A program made the position numbers and the translations under genes. Shown here piece by piece: positions 43,499 through 53,000 of a DNA stretch of 64,000 bases; within the stretch, counting starts at the first letter, position 1, and every line of letters starts with the position of its first letter. The DNA is taken from positions 62,001 to 126,000 of the forward strand of contig JBCCML010000003.1 in the NCBI GenBank assembly GCA_039026375.1. The letters run 5' to 3'. This DNA is from Thermohalobaculum sp039026375. Lineage in GTDB: Bacteria; Pseudomonadota; Alphaproteobacteria; Rhodobacterales; Rhodobacteraceae. Below the pieces are notes generated by a model. It was not told where the DNA came from and searched no databases. It was given only the letters and a program-made list of their open reading frames with translations.

Positions 43499-44989
43499 TT
43501 ACTCGGCCCTGGTCAGCATGCTTTTGACTTCGGCGACGAGGTCTGCTCGGGTCACAGTCACCTGGGCTGGCTGCGCTTTCCACTCTTCGTGGGTCTCGAT
43601 CTCGGCCGCCAGCCGTGCGCCCAAGGCCAAATCCTTCAGCGTCACCTTGCCTTCTGCGCGTTCGTCATCACCTTCGATTACGGCAATGGGCGCGGCGCGC
43701 TTGTCCGCATACTTCAATTGGCGGCCCATGTTGCCCCCACCCAAGAACACTTCGGCGCGGATGCCCGCCTGGCGAAGCTCAGCGCACATTGTCTGATATC
43801 TCACCATTTCAGACCGGTTCATCGCAAGGATAACCACAGGACCCGCAGTTGCCTCCACCCGCCGACCAACTGCCAATGCGGCCAACAGGCGGTCTACGCC
43901 GATCGAGACGCCTGTGGCAGGGACCCGCTCACCTGTAAATCGCATGACCAGATCGTCATAACGCCCGCCCCCGGCCACAGAACCAAACTGACGCTGCTGG
44001 CCCTCCTCGTCGGTGATCTCAAAGGTCAGTTCCGCCTCGTACACCGGCCCGGTATAGTAGCCGAGACCACGAACCACCGAGGGGTCGATCAGCACACGAT
44101 CCGCGTAGCCCTGCGCATGTGCCAATTCAGCAATCGTGGATAGCTCCTGGACGCCCTCTATCCCGATTTGCGAGCCTTCAACCAATTCGGACAACCTCGC
44201 ACAGGTATCAGCGGCCTGATCGCGCCGTGCGGAGACAAAACCCATGATGATAGCGGCTTGATCGTCGGAAAGACCGGCGCCTTTCGTGAAGTCGCCGGAT
44301 TCATCCTTGCGGCCGTCGCCCAACAGCGCCCTGACCCCGTCCTCACCGAGCCGGTCCAACTTGTCGATTGCCCGCAGCACGGTGCCACGTTCGGAAGCAA
44401 AGGCACTCGCGTCGGAGGAGTCAAAAATGCCGATCACCTCCATGACACCGTTCAAGACCTTGCGGTCGTTGACCCGCACAACATAGTCGCCGCGTTCGAT
44501 GCCGGCGGCCTCCAGCGCGTCGCCCAACATCATGCAAATCTCGGCGTCTGCTGCGACCGTTGGGGTGCCAACCGTATCGGCATCACACTGGTAGAACTGG
44601 CGGAAGCGTCCCGGGCCAGGCTTTTCATTGCGCCACACGGGACCAACCGCATAGCGCCTGTAGGGGGTCGGCAAACTCAGGCGATGTTGCGCGAACACGC
44701 GTGCTAATGGCGCTGTCAGGTCATAACGCAGCGCCATCCAGCTTTCGTCATCGTCCTGCCAGGCAAAGACACCCTCGTTCGGTCGATCAACGTCCGGCAA
44801 AAACTTGCCCAACGCCTCGACTGTTTCGACGGCCGAGGACTCCAACGGGTCAAACCCATAGGCGTTGTAGACGCCGGTAATCGCATGCAGCATCTCGGCC
44901 CTTCGGGTGACCTCTACCCCAAAGTAGTCGCGAAACCCGCGTGGTGTCTGCGCCTTGGGCCTGGGCGCCTTCTTGATCTTCTTAGCCAT
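43499..44989 (-). CDS. hisS: Histidyl-tRNA synthetase
   Basis: 496 residues. Class II motifs are visible: motif 1 region with TPRGFRDYFG, motif 2 with YAVGPVWRNEKPGPGRFRQFYQCDAD, the histidine loop GLGYYTGPVYEAEL, and motif 3 GGGRYDDLVMRF...GVSIGVDRL. The C-terminal anticodon domain (from about residue 390) has PVVILAMNRSEMVRYQ. It is first in the hisS-hisZ-hisG unit. Confidence 0.96.
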   Translation of the reverse strand: MAKKIKKAPRPKAQTPRGFRDYFGVEVTRRAEMLHAITGVYNAYGFDPLESSAVETVEALGKFLPDVDRPNEGVFAWQDDDESWMALRYDLTAPLARVFAQHRLSLPTPYRRYAVGPVWRNEKPGPGRFRQFYQCDADTVGTPTVAADAEICMMLGDALEAAGIERGDYVVRVNDRKVLNGVMEVIGIFDSSDASAFASERGTVLRAIDKLDRLGEDGVRALLGDGRKDESGDFTKGAGLSDDQAAIIMGFVSARRDQAADTCARLSELVEGSQIGIEGVQELSTIAELAHAQGYADRVLIDPSVVRGLGYYTGPVYEAELTFEITDEEGQQRQFGSVAGGGRYDDLVMRFTGERVPATGVSIGVDRLLAALAVGRRVEATAGPVVILAMNRSEMVRYQTMCAELRQAGIRAEVFLGGGNMGRQLKYADKRAAPIAVIEGDDERAEGKVTLKDLALGARLAAEIETHEEWKAQPAQVTVTRADLVAEVKSMLTRAE

Positions 44990-45050
44990 GGGTGAACCTG
45001 TTTTCGCCGCGCGCGGTTCGTAGCCGAGCGGCAGAAGGGGAGCAAGCCTA

Positions 45051-45680
45051 TCAGTCGAGCTTTGCCTTCATGGCCAGCACCGCACTATCGGGGGAGGTCA
45101 AGACCGGCAAGTTAATCCTGGCCTGCACGGCGTCACGGGCCCGCGCCGTGGAGAATTGTGCCAGCATAACCGCGGTGCAACCTGAAAGCCCCTCGGCTAC
45201 CACGGCGAGTGCCTCGTCATGGGCGGGCCCATCGCCGGCCGACAGGGCGGTCATGGCGTTGGGCGCACAGTCAGTACATAACTCGATGTCAGTGATCTCG
45301 GCGAACTCTTGTGCCATCGGCGGTATGGACGGCTCGAAAGATGCCAGAAGACCGATAGGCCCGCCGATTGCTATGGCATCGCGGAACATGGCCTCGTTGG
45401 GTTTGAGCACAGGGCAGTCAAGCGTATTGGCGGCAGCCCCGATGGCTGGCCCAAAAGCCGAGCACGTAAACAGAACTCCATCCGCCCCAGCCTCCCGGGC
45501 ATAAACGGCCAACGCCATGATACGTCGATCCGTCTCAGCAACTGGCACGCCGCGCGCGCGATCGACCGATAGACGATCGTCCAACAGGTGCATCGGCTCT
45601 GCCGCTGGCCAGAGGCGTAACAAGGCGTCCGCCACCGGTTCCATCGCAAACGGCGTTGCATGTATCAGTGCAATGCGCAT
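45051..45680 (-). CDS. Aspartate/glutamate racemase family protein
   Basis: 209 residues from ATG 45680, with GGGAGGG upstream. Two candidate catalytic cysteines lie in VLFTCSAFGPAIGAAA (about residue 73) and LSGCTAVMLAQFS (about 172), the spacing expected of the Asp/Glu/hydantoin racemase superfamily. The true substrate cannot be told; some relatives are maleate isomerases or arylmalonate decarboxylases. No operon partner: the aldo/keto reductase is divergent. Confidence 0.8.
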   Translation of the reverse strand: MRIALIHATPFAMEPVADALLRLWPAAEPMHLLDDRLSVDRARGVPVAETDRRIMALAVYAREAGADGVLFTCSAFGPAIGAAANTLDCPVLKPNEAMFRDAIAIGGPIGLLASFEPSIPPMAQEFAEITDIELCTDCAPNAMTALSAGDGPAHDEALAVVAEGLSGCTAVMLAQFSTARARDAVQARINLPVLTSPDSAVLAMKAKLD

Positions 45681-45781
45681 TGGACCCTCCCCCAAATGAC
45701 GCTGCCGCTTAGCAGGTGTGCGCCTGTTTCGGAACCGTGATAGCTTTTGGTTAACTCAGGGAGGCCAACGGGGAAAATGAC

Positions 45782-46765
45782 ATGAAACGAAGGCGTTTCG
45801 GCCGAACAGAGCTGAAGGTACCAGCAATAACTTTTGGTGGTGGATGGGTCGGCGGCGTTTTGATCCACCAAAATGAGAACACCGCCCATGCGGCGCTTCA
45901 GACCGCGTGGGACTCCGGGATCGATTGGATTGATACCGCCGCGCAGTACGGCAATGGCGTATCAGAGCAGGTTATTGGGCGCTGGCTGGCAAGCCGTGCG
46001 GCGACAGAGAAGCCGCGGATATCGACCAAGTTCCGACTGGACCCCGCCGAAGATGACTTCGCCGGGCAAATGATGCGGAGCGTTGAGGAAAGCCTGCAAC
46101 GCCTCGGCGTCGACCGCGTTGAGGTGATATACCTGCACAACCAGATCGACGCCGATGGCGCCGCAAGCCGCGGCAGTCGATCCCTGTCGGAAACCGCAGC
46201 TCTTGGGATGGCGGATACGATGGAGCGATTACGCGAGCAGGGCTTGTGCGACTGGCTGGGGATTACGGCGCTGGGCGAGCCGCAAGCACTCCGGTCAGTT
46301 GCCGCCAGTGGCCGATTCGATGCCGCTCAGGTCTACTACAACATGCTCAATCCAACCGCTGCGAACGGGCGTGCCCCCTGGAACTCGACGAACTTCGACA
46401 GCTTGCTGAAAATATGCGCGTCGCAGGACATGGGCGTCATGGGTATTCGCATTTTCGCCGGTGGACACTTGGCAACCACTGTCAGGCATGGCCGGGAAAT
46501 CCCTGTCACGGCCGCAGCAGACGAATCGGATGAAGAAGCCCGGGCCCAAATGGTATGGGATTTGTTGCATCCTGACGACGGAACGCCGGCACAAGCAGCG
46601 CTTCGCTTCGGCTTAGCTGCAGAGCATATCAGCACCGTTGTGGTTGGTCTGGGCGATCTGGACCATCTTCACCAAGCGATCACAGCAGAAACGATGGGGC
46701 CCATGCCAGCGGACCGCTTAGCGCAATTGGAAACGGCTTGGGGGACAGCGGCGTTCACAGGATGA
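45782..46765 (+). CDS. Aldo/keto reductase
   Basis: 327 residues. The catalytic tetrad can be placed: Asp and Tyr in WIDTAAQYGNG, Lys in ISTKFRLD, and His in VIYLHNQID. Starts at ATG 45782 after a GGGGAAAATGAC leader. It is an NADPH-dependent oxidoreductase of unknown substrate. The gene sits just before the polysaccharide cluster but its 78-base gap to capE gives no firm link. Confidence 0.9.
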   Translation: MKRRRFGRTELKVPAITFGGGWVGGVLIHQNENTAHAALQTAWDSGIDWIDTAAQYGNGVSEQVIGRWLASRAATEKPRISTKFRLDPAEDDFAGQMMRSVEESLQRLGVDRVEVIYLHNQIDADGAASRGSRSLSETAALGMADTMERLREQGLCDWLGITALGEPQALRSVAASGRFDAAQVYYNMLNPTAANGRAPWNSTNFDSLLKICASQDMGVMGIRIFAGGHLATTVRHGREIPVTAAADESDEEARAQMVWDLLHPDDGTPAQAALRFGLAAEHISTVVVGLGDLDHLHQAITAETMGPMPADRLAQLETAWGTAAFTG

Positions 46766-46843
46766 CCGCCGGTTTGCCCTAGTGCTCGACACCCGCACTG
46801 GCGCTCGCTAATCAGCAGCATTCGCGCGCAGGCGGAGTAGCGT

Positions 46844-47872
46844 ATGCTTCCTTCATCAGTTCTCATCACTGGCGGCACTGGATCTTTCGGCTCCACCATG
46901 TTGCGGCAGCTCTTGGCCGATGGCGTGGCAGAGTTGCGCGTGTTCAGCCGCGATGAAGAAAAGCAAGACGTCTTGCGCAATGATCTACGGGATCCGAGGG
47001 TCCGATACTTCATCGGGGATGTCCGTGATCGACAGAGTGTCGAACGCGCGGTCGCCGGTGTGGAGTGCATCTTTCACGCCGCAGCGCTCAAACAGGTGCC
47101 CTCTTGCGAGTTCTTCCCGCTCGAAGCGGTCCGCACCAACATCTTGGGATCAGAGAACGTCCTGCGTGCGGCGGTCAATGCAGGGGTGCGGTCGGTTGTC
47201 TGTCTTTCGACCGACAAGGCCGTCTTCCCGATCAACGCCATGGGCATGTCGAAAGCCATCATGGAGAAGGTCGCGCAGTCGGTGGCCCGGGAACTTGGCA
47301 AGGGCGCGGCAACGACAATCTCGGCCGTGCGATACGGCAATGTTATGTATTCTCGCGGGTCGGTGATCCCATTGTTCACCAAGCAGATCCTGTCTGGCCG
47401 TCCAATCACGCTGACGGAACCGACCATGACGCGGTTCTTGATGCCGCTGAGCCAGTCAGTGGATCTGGTGAGATACGCGTTCCAAAACGCCCGCCAAGGG
47501 GATCTGTTCATCCGCAAGGCCCCGGCAGCAACGTTGGAGGACCTGGTCAAAGCACTGAAACAGCTGCTGAACGCGCCTGATCATCCTGTCGAGGTCATTG
47601 GGTGGCGGCATGCGGAAAAGTTATACGAGACACTAGCGAGCGCTCAGGAACTGGCGCAGTCCGAGGATATGGGCGATTACTACCGGATCCAGATGGATCT
47701 GCGCGATCTGAACTATGCGGCCTATTTCTCAGATGGAGACGCTGAAACCCGTCAGTTCGAGGATTTCCACAGCCACAATTGCAAACGGTTGGACGTCGAC
47801 GGCGTTGTCGCACTGCTGAAAACACTCCCAGAGGTTCAGCGATTGCTATCAGACATGGCAGGTAAGGCGTGA
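46844..47872 (+). CDS. capE: UDP-GlcNAc 4,6-dehydratase/5-epimerase, CapE type
   Basis: 342 residues. The nucleotide-binding motif is LITGGTGSFGSTML. The active-site region STDKAVFPINAMGMSKAIMEK has the M-x-x-x-K form of the FlaA1/CapE group in place of Y-x-x-x-K. It performs the first step from UDP-GlcNAc toward UDP-N-acetyl-L-fucosamine. The next two genes are capF and capG, which separates it from PseB (pseudaminic acid) enzymes. It overlaps capF by four bases. Confidence 0.92.
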   Translation: MLPSSVLITGGTGSFGSTMLRQLLADGVAELRVFSRDEEKQDVLRNDLRDPRVRYFIGDVRDRQSVERAVAGVECIFHAAALKQVPSCEFFPLEAVRTNILGSENVLRAAVNAGVRSVVCLSTDKAVFPINAMGMSKAIMEKVAQSVARELGKGAATTISAVRYGNVMYSRGSVIPLFTKQILSGRPITLTEPTMTRFLMPLSQSVDLVRYAFQNARQGDLFIRKAPAATLEDLVKALKQLLNAPDHPVEVIGWRHAEKLYETLASAQELAQSEDMGDYYRIQMDLRDLNYAAYFSDGDAETRQFEDFHSHNCKRLDVDGVVALLKTLPEVQRLLSDMAGKA

Positions 47873-49005
47873 TGAAAGTCGTCGTAACTGGCGCAGCAGG
47901 CCTTCTAGGTTGGCACGCACACGCACGGCTTCACGCACAAAATTGCGCGGCACGATTCCGCGGCGAAGCCGACCCATTCGAGATCATCGCACTGACACAC
48001 CGTGACTTCGACGATGATGACGCACTGGCAGCTGCCGTGCGCGATGCCGACGCCTTGTTGCATTTTGCTGGCGTGAACCGGGCCGATCCGGTGGATCTGG
48101 AACAGGCGAACCCCGCAATCGCGCGCAGGCTTGCTGATGCATGCCATAGCGCAGGCGTCACCCCGCATGTAGTCTACGCCAATACGATCCACGCCACGAC
48201 CGATACGCCCTACGGCCGCTCAAAACGCCAGGCTGGCGAGGTCCTGGCAAAAATCAGCGGGGGATACACGGACCTGGTCCTACCGCACATCTTTGGAGAG
48301 AGTGCGCGCCCCAGATACAATAACGTTACCGCAACCCTGATCGAGGCGCTGATCGAAGGTGAGATGCCTGAGATCAATCCGGATGGTGCTGTCAGCCTGC
48401 TACATGCGGGCATTGCCGCGCAGACGGCAATCTACAGTGCGGTGAACGGCGAAGCAGGAAGGGTCGAGCCTGCCCCGCGCACGATCAGCGTGCCGGATCT
48501 GTGGGCCAAGCTGGCTGCCTTCCACAAAAGCTATACAGCCAACGTCTACCCTGACCTCCATGACACGTTCGATCTCCAGCTGTTCAACAGCTATCGCGCG
48601 GCCACCTACCCAAGCGGATGGCCGCGCCCCCTGAAATTAAACAAAGACCCTCGTGGCACCTTGTTTGAGGCTGCAAAAGGTGGCGGGGGCGGCCAGACGT
48701 TCCTGTCTTGGACAGAACCTGGGATCACCCGGGGCGATCACTTCCACATGGATAAAGTCGAGCGCTTTCTGGTGCTGGAAGGCGATGCAATCATCCGTGT
48801 CCGCAAGGTTTTGACCAATGATGTCTGGGAGTATCCCGTCAGCGGCAACAAGCCCGCACCGGTGGATATGCCCACACTGTACACCCACTCGATCCAGAAC
48901 GTCGGTGACAAGCCGTTGCTGACGTTGTTTTGGACACACGAGATCTTCGACCCGGCCGCACCGGACACCTATGCAGATCCAGTCCTAAGGGCATTAGATG
49001 GCTAA
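47869..49005 (+). CDS. capF: Bifunctional reductase/C3-epimerase, CapF type
   Basis: 378 residues. The N-terminal two-thirds is a short-chain reductase with VVVTGAAGLLGWHAHARL and a Y-x-x-x-K in TPYGRSKRQAGE. The C-terminal part is a cupin (from about residue 250): KDPRGTLFEAAKG, then SWTEPGITRGDHFHMDKVERFLVL, whose histidines suit zinc binding. Together they epimerise and reduce the CapE product to UDP-6-deoxy-L-talose-NAc. It overlaps capG by eight bases. Confidence 0.92.
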   Translation: MMKVVVTGAAGLLGWHAHARLHAQNCAARFRGEADPFEIIALTHRDFDDDDALAAAVRDADALLHFAGVNRADPVDLEQANPAIARRLADACHSAGVTPHVVYANTIHATTDTPYGRSKRQAGEVLAKISGGYTDLVLPHIFGESARPRYNNVTATLIEALIEGEMPEINPDGAVSLLHAGIAAQTAIYSAVNGEAGRVEPAPRTISVPDLWAKLAAFHKSYTANVYPDLHDTFDLQLFNSYRAATYPSGWPRPLKLNKDPRGTLFEAAKGGGGGQTFLSWTEPGITRGDHFHMDKVERFLVLEGDAIIRVRKVLTNDVWEYPVSGNKPAPVDMPTLYTHSIQNVGDKPLLTLFWTHEIFDPAAPDTYADPVLRALDG

Positions 49006-50128
49006 ACTGAAAGTCATGACGATTTTGGGCACGCGGCCCGAGATCATCCGCCTGTCCCGCGTGATGGCCCGGCTGGATCAGTTGGTGGATCACAAGATCG
49101 TCCATACCGGCCAGAACTGGGATTACGAGCTGAATGAAATCTTCTTTTCAGATCTCGGCATCCGAAAGCCAGATTTCTTCCTGGGAACGGGTGGGGGGAC
49201 ACTGGGCGAGACACTAGGCAAAATCTTGAGCGAAAGCGAAAAGGTCCTGCAGGCTGAGCGCCCCGATGCCGTGGTCATCCTAGGCGATACGAATTCCGCC
49301 ATCTCTGCTATCATGGCGCGTCGCCTAAAGATCCCAATCTATCACATGGAGGCGGGCAACCGCAGCTTCGACCGGAACGTGCCCGAGGAGACAAACCGGA
49401 AGCTGGTCGACCACATCGCCGACTTCAATCTTGTATATACCGAGCACGCAAGGCGTCACCTTTTGTCCGAAGGCATTCACCACCGCCGGATCTATCTGAC
49501 AGGCTCCCCGATGCGCGAGGTGCTAGATTACTACCGCGAACAGATCGACGCGTCCGACGTTTTGGAACGCCTTGATCTGAACAGCCACGAGTACTTCATC
49601 GTTTCTCTGCATCGCGAGGAGAACGTTGACAACGCCGATCGGCTACGCGCCCTTGTCTCGACATTGAACGGATTGGCCGAACGCTACGATTTTCCAATAA
49701 TTCTGTCGACGCATCCCAGAACCCGCAAGCGTTTGGATGCACTGGACACCGCTCTGGATACCCGCATCCAGGACATGAAGCCCTTCGGCTTTCACGACTA
49801 TAATCACCTGCAAATGCAGGCATTCTGCGCAATTTCGGACAGTGGCACGATTGCGGAAGAAGCCTCGATCTTGGGCTTCCCGGCAATAACGCCGCGCGAC
49901 GCCATCGAAAGACCCGAAGCGCTGGATGTAGGCTCGGTGATTGTGACAGGCCTTGACCCGGACACGATCATGGCTGGGATCGAAGCCACCACGGCATTTT
50001 TTGCCGAGCGGGGCAACCCGCCGGTCCCGGCAGATTATGCCGTCACCAACACGTCTGAACGGGTTGTTTCGTTGATCGTCGGCACAGCTACCTTGTCGAA
50101 CAGCTGGGACGGTATTCGCGGTCCTTAG
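48998..50128 (+). CDS. capG: UDP-N-acetyl sugar 2-epimerase, CapG type
   Basis: 376 residues. The start MTILGTRPEIIRLSRVMARLD and HTGQNWDYELNEIFF are typical of nonhydrolysing UDP-sugar 2-epimerases of the CapG/WbjD/FnlC group; DSGTIAEEASILGFPAITPRDAIERPE carries the active-site region. It completes UDP-L-FucNAc synthesis by 2-epimerisation. Last of the three coupled nucleotide-sugar genes. Confidence 0.92.
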   Translation: MAKLKVMTILGTRPEIIRLSRVMARLDQLVDHKIVHTGQNWDYELNEIFFSDLGIRKPDFFLGTGGGTLGETLGKILSESEKVLQAERPDAVVILGDTNSAISAIMARRLKIPIYHMEAGNRSFDRNVPEETNRKLVDHIADFNLVYTEHARRHLLSEGIHHRRIYLTGSPMREVLDYYREQIDASDVLERLDLNSHEYFIVSLHREENVDNADRLRALVSTLNGLAERYDFPIILSTHPRTRKRLDALDTALDTRIQDMKPFGFHDYNHLQMQAFCAISDSGTIAEEASILGFPAITPRDAIERPEALDVGSVIVTGLDPDTIMAGIEATTAFFAERGNPPVPADYAVTNTSERVVSLIVGTATLSNSWDGIRGP

Positions 50129-50271
50129 CGACAAGTGGTGGCGGAGCATTCAACTCCAGTGGGCAGTCCCGAGGCCAAAATGCGTATTACCATTCATTAC
50201 CTGCTTGGCTTTTCTCAACCGATGCGGGTAAGCACCTAGTGAGAATTCAAAGCGCTTATTCATAGGACCAC

Positions 50272-52410
50272 ATGAGGACCGCCAAACTCAATCCGACGAC
50301 CGTCACTCCGCTGCCAGCACAGATGCCTCAGAACACGCCGGATAGTGTCGCTGGGATGGATCTGACGCAGGTTGTCAGAACCGTTTGGCGCGGAAAATGG
50401 ATCGTTCTTGCCTGCATGCTTTGCGCGATTACAAGCTGCATCGCGTACATAGTATACGTGGCGACACCAATTTACACTGCAACCTCAGTCGTGACGCTGG
50501 ATAACAGAAATGAACAGATCGTTGACTTTGAAAATGTCATATCAGGATTGGCTGGAGATCAAGCGAGTATTAACACCGAAGTTGAAGTCCTGCGATCTCG
50601 GATCCTAGTTGACAAACTAGTTGTGTTATTAAATCTCGAGCAGGATCTGGAATTCAACCTATTTCTAGAAGAGCCGTCGGCATGGTCGCTCGATGAAGTG
50701 CTGCGTCTGATGACTGGCCAAGTCGCTGAGCCCCCTACGGCAGAACGCATTCGCGACAAAACCATCGATAGGGTCTTGGAAAGCATCTCTGTTGGTAACA
50801 TTAGGCAGAGCTACGTCTTCCGGATCACGGCGCGCACAGAAGACGCCGCAAAGTCAGCTTTGATCGCTGACACACTCGCTGAGATTTACATTGCTGAGCA
50901 GATTGACGTGAAAGCCGAGGCGACCCAACAGGCGACTTCTTGGCTGAGCGAACGAGTGACGGAACTACAGGTCGAGTTGGAAGCCGCCGAGAATGCCGTC
51001 AACACCTTTAACTCGTCCACCGAGTTAATCAGCCCCGAAGCGCTGGAAGCGCTCAATCGGAAGCTGAAGGAGTTCAGGGATCGCTTTGCGACTCTGACCG
51101 CGGCTGAAAGTCAGCTGCGCGACCGCGTCATGACGCTTGAGTCCGCATTCGCAAGTGATGACATGAGTCGCATGGCAGGCGTCGCAGACGATCAGGCCCT
51201 CACTCAAATGCTAGTGCGCCTATCGTCTGGATCGGAGGCTAACAGAGCCGCCTTTGACAATCGATTTGAACAGATCGTCGGGAGGGCGAGGATTGAGTTG
51301 GAGCGCAATCGTTCGCAGCGTGCAACTCTCGCAACCTCTATCGATGAGTTAGAGTCGCAGGTGTCCAGTCAGTCAACTGATCTTTTGAAGCTACTGCAGC
51401 TACAACGTGAAGCCGAAGCGAGCGGTATCATCTACGAGTATTTTCTAAGCCGCCTTAAAGAGACATCTGTACAAATTGGGATTTTGCAGGCGGACAGTAG
51501 ATTGTTGTCTCGAGCAGTAACGCCGGAGCGTCCATCTTCACCGCAGAAAGCGTTAATGTTGATCGTTTTTGCGTTGATCGGTTTCATCGTCGGCGCCGCC
51601 ATCGTGATCATTCGCGAAATGCGAAACAACGCCTTCCGGACACCGGCACAAATGGAATCCGAAACGGGTGTCGCTGTTATCGGGCAGGTGCCGCGGGCCC
51701 CGTTTGCCCGCCGCAAGCGGGTCCTAGACTACATCGTCAATAAGCCAACATCCGCGATGGTCGAAGCTGTGCGCAACATGCGTACCTCGATCCTCCTGTC
51801 CAACTTGGACAAAGAACCTCAGGTCATCATGATGACCTCCTCAGTGCCCGGCGAAGGGAAAACAACGCTTTCGCTCGGCCTCGCGCAGAACCTCGGCAGT
51901 ATGGGAAAGAAGGTCCTCATCATCGAAGGTGACATGCGGCGACGCACCTTCCGTGAATTCTTCGACCTTGGTGATCAGCGAGGCCTTTTGGCTGCTGTCA
52001 TCGAAAACACGCCACTTAAGGACGTCGTCTACCACAACGACCTCTTGGACGTAGACATTCTAATCGGTGAGCGGTCTAGTATGAACGCCGCCGACTTCTT
52101 CTCCTCGGAGAAATTTGCGCAGTTCCTGGAACGTGCGCGCAGCGAGTACGACTACATCGTCATCGACACGCCCCCAGTACTGGTTGTGCCAGACGCCCGC
52201 GTTATCGGACAATCAGCCGATGTTGTCGTCTACGTGGTGCATTGGGACAGCACACCCAAAACACAGGTGAAACAAGGCATCGGGTCGTTTGCGATGGTCA
52301 ATGCGCCGGTCGCCGGCTTAGTGCTTAGCCAGATCGATCCGCGTGGCATGCGATCTTATGGCTATGGCTCGTCCTACGGCTATTACGGCAAAGGCTACTA
52401 CGACAACTAA
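50272..52410 (+). CDS. Wzc-type polysaccharide co-polymerase / tyrosine autokinase
   Basis: 712 residues. A Wzz-like domain with two membrane helices (about 42-65 and 425-446) flanks a long periplasmic coiled coil. The cytoplasmic BY-kinase domain (from about 500) has Walker A SSVPGEGKTTLSLG, Walker A' VLIIEGDMRRRT and Walker B YIVIDTPPVLVVPDA. The tail is a tyrosine cluster (SYGYGSSYGYYGKGYY, seven Tyr), the usual autophosphorylation site. It controls chain length and export of a capsule or exopolysaccharide. No Wza or Wzb gene is nearby. Confidence 0.92.
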   Translation: MRTAKLNPTTVTPLPAQMPQNTPDSVAGMDLTQVVRTVWRGKWIVLACMLCAITSCIAYIVYVATPIYTATSVVTLDNRNEQIVDFENVISGLAGDQASINTEVEVLRSRILVDKLVVLLNLEQDLEFNLFLEEPSAWSLDEVLRLMTGQVAEPPTAERIRDKTIDRVLESISVGNIRQSYVFRITARTEDAAKSALIADTLAEIYIAEQIDVKAEATQQATSWLSERVTELQVELEAAENAVNTFNSSTELISPEALEALNRKLKEFRDRFATLTAAESQLRDRVMTLESAFASDDMSRMAGVADDQALTQMLVRLSSGSEANRAAFDNRFEQIVGRARIELERNRSQRATLATSIDELESQVSSQSTDLLKLLQLQREAEASGIIYEYFLSRLKETSVQIGILQADSRLLSRAVTPERPSSPQKALMLIVFALIGFIVGAAIVIIREMRNNAFRTPAQMESETGVAVIGQVPRAPFARRKRVLDYIVNKPTSAMVEAVRNMRTSILLSNLDKEPQVIMMTSSVPGEGKTTLSLGLAQNLGSMGKKVLIIEGDMRRRTFREFFDLGDQRGLLAAVIENTPLKDVVYHNDLLDVDILIGERSSMNAADFFSSEKFAQFLERARSEYDYIVIDTPPVLVVPDARVIGQSADVVVYVVHWDSTPKTQVKQGIGSFAMVNAPVAGLVLSQIDPRGMRSYGYGSSYGYYGKGYYDN

Positions 52411-52416
52411 TTGCGC

Positions 52417-52830
52417 TTAGGGCGATGCCGTTCTCTTCGCTGGGCTTTCACGGCCCAGATTGTCCAGGATTGGACAGTCGGGCCGGTCATCGCCGCTACA
52501 GCGATCTACAAGATCCCGCAGCACATCCCGAAGCCCCTGCAATTCGGCAATCTTCTGCTCAATCTGCTGCAAGTGTTCACGCGCAACTGTTTTCACGTCC
52601 GCGCTGGCGCGACCGCGATCTTCGTACAGCGATAACAGCGTCCTGCAATCGTCAATCGAGAAACCAAGTGACCTGGCCCGCGCCAAGAACGTCAGCTTGT
52701 GCACGTCCGTTGGGGCAAATCGGCGATAACCGTTCTCACCACGGTCAGGCCGAACCAGGCCAATCTCCTCATAGTATCTGATCGTCTTTGCCGGCAGGCC
52801 GCTGGCTGCGGCAACATCACCGATGTTCAT
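52417..52830 (-). CDS. cueR: MerR-family copper-responsive regulator, CueR type
   Basis: 137 residues. The N-terminal MerR helix-turn-helix reads IGDVAAASGLPAKTIRYYEEIGLV. After the dimerisation helix, the metal loop DRCSGDDRPDCPILD has the two cysteines spaced eight apart as in CueR Cu(I) sensors. It would activate copper efflux genes, yet no copper ATPase or oxidase is nearby; it stands alone between wzc (convergent) and the hydrolase gene (divergent). Confidence 0.87.
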   Translation of the reverse strand: MNIGDVAAASGLPAKTIRYYEEIGLVRPDRGENGYRRFAPTDVHKLTFLARARSLGFSIDDCRTLLSLYEDRGRASADVKTVAREHLQQIEQKIAELQGLRDVLRDLVDRCSGDDRPDCPILDNLGRESPAKRTASP

Positions 52831-53000
52831 TCAAATTCTCCGTCCCTCGCGCGTCGTAACGCCAAATATAGTTAACATATTATGAATGTATACTTCCCGA
52901 ATTAGGACGGTTTACGCCTAATATTTCCATTGAGCAGACGCCAGCTTTGTGTTGCCGTTCATTGTGATCGCGTACGGTTAGGACACTCGGAGGTTTGAGT

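Noticed and set aside
46844..47872. PseB (pseudaminic acid pathway) assignment for the first nucleotide-sugar gene
   Set aside because: The next genes are CapF- and CapG-like, not PseC/PseF/PseG/PseI, so the FucNAc route fits better.
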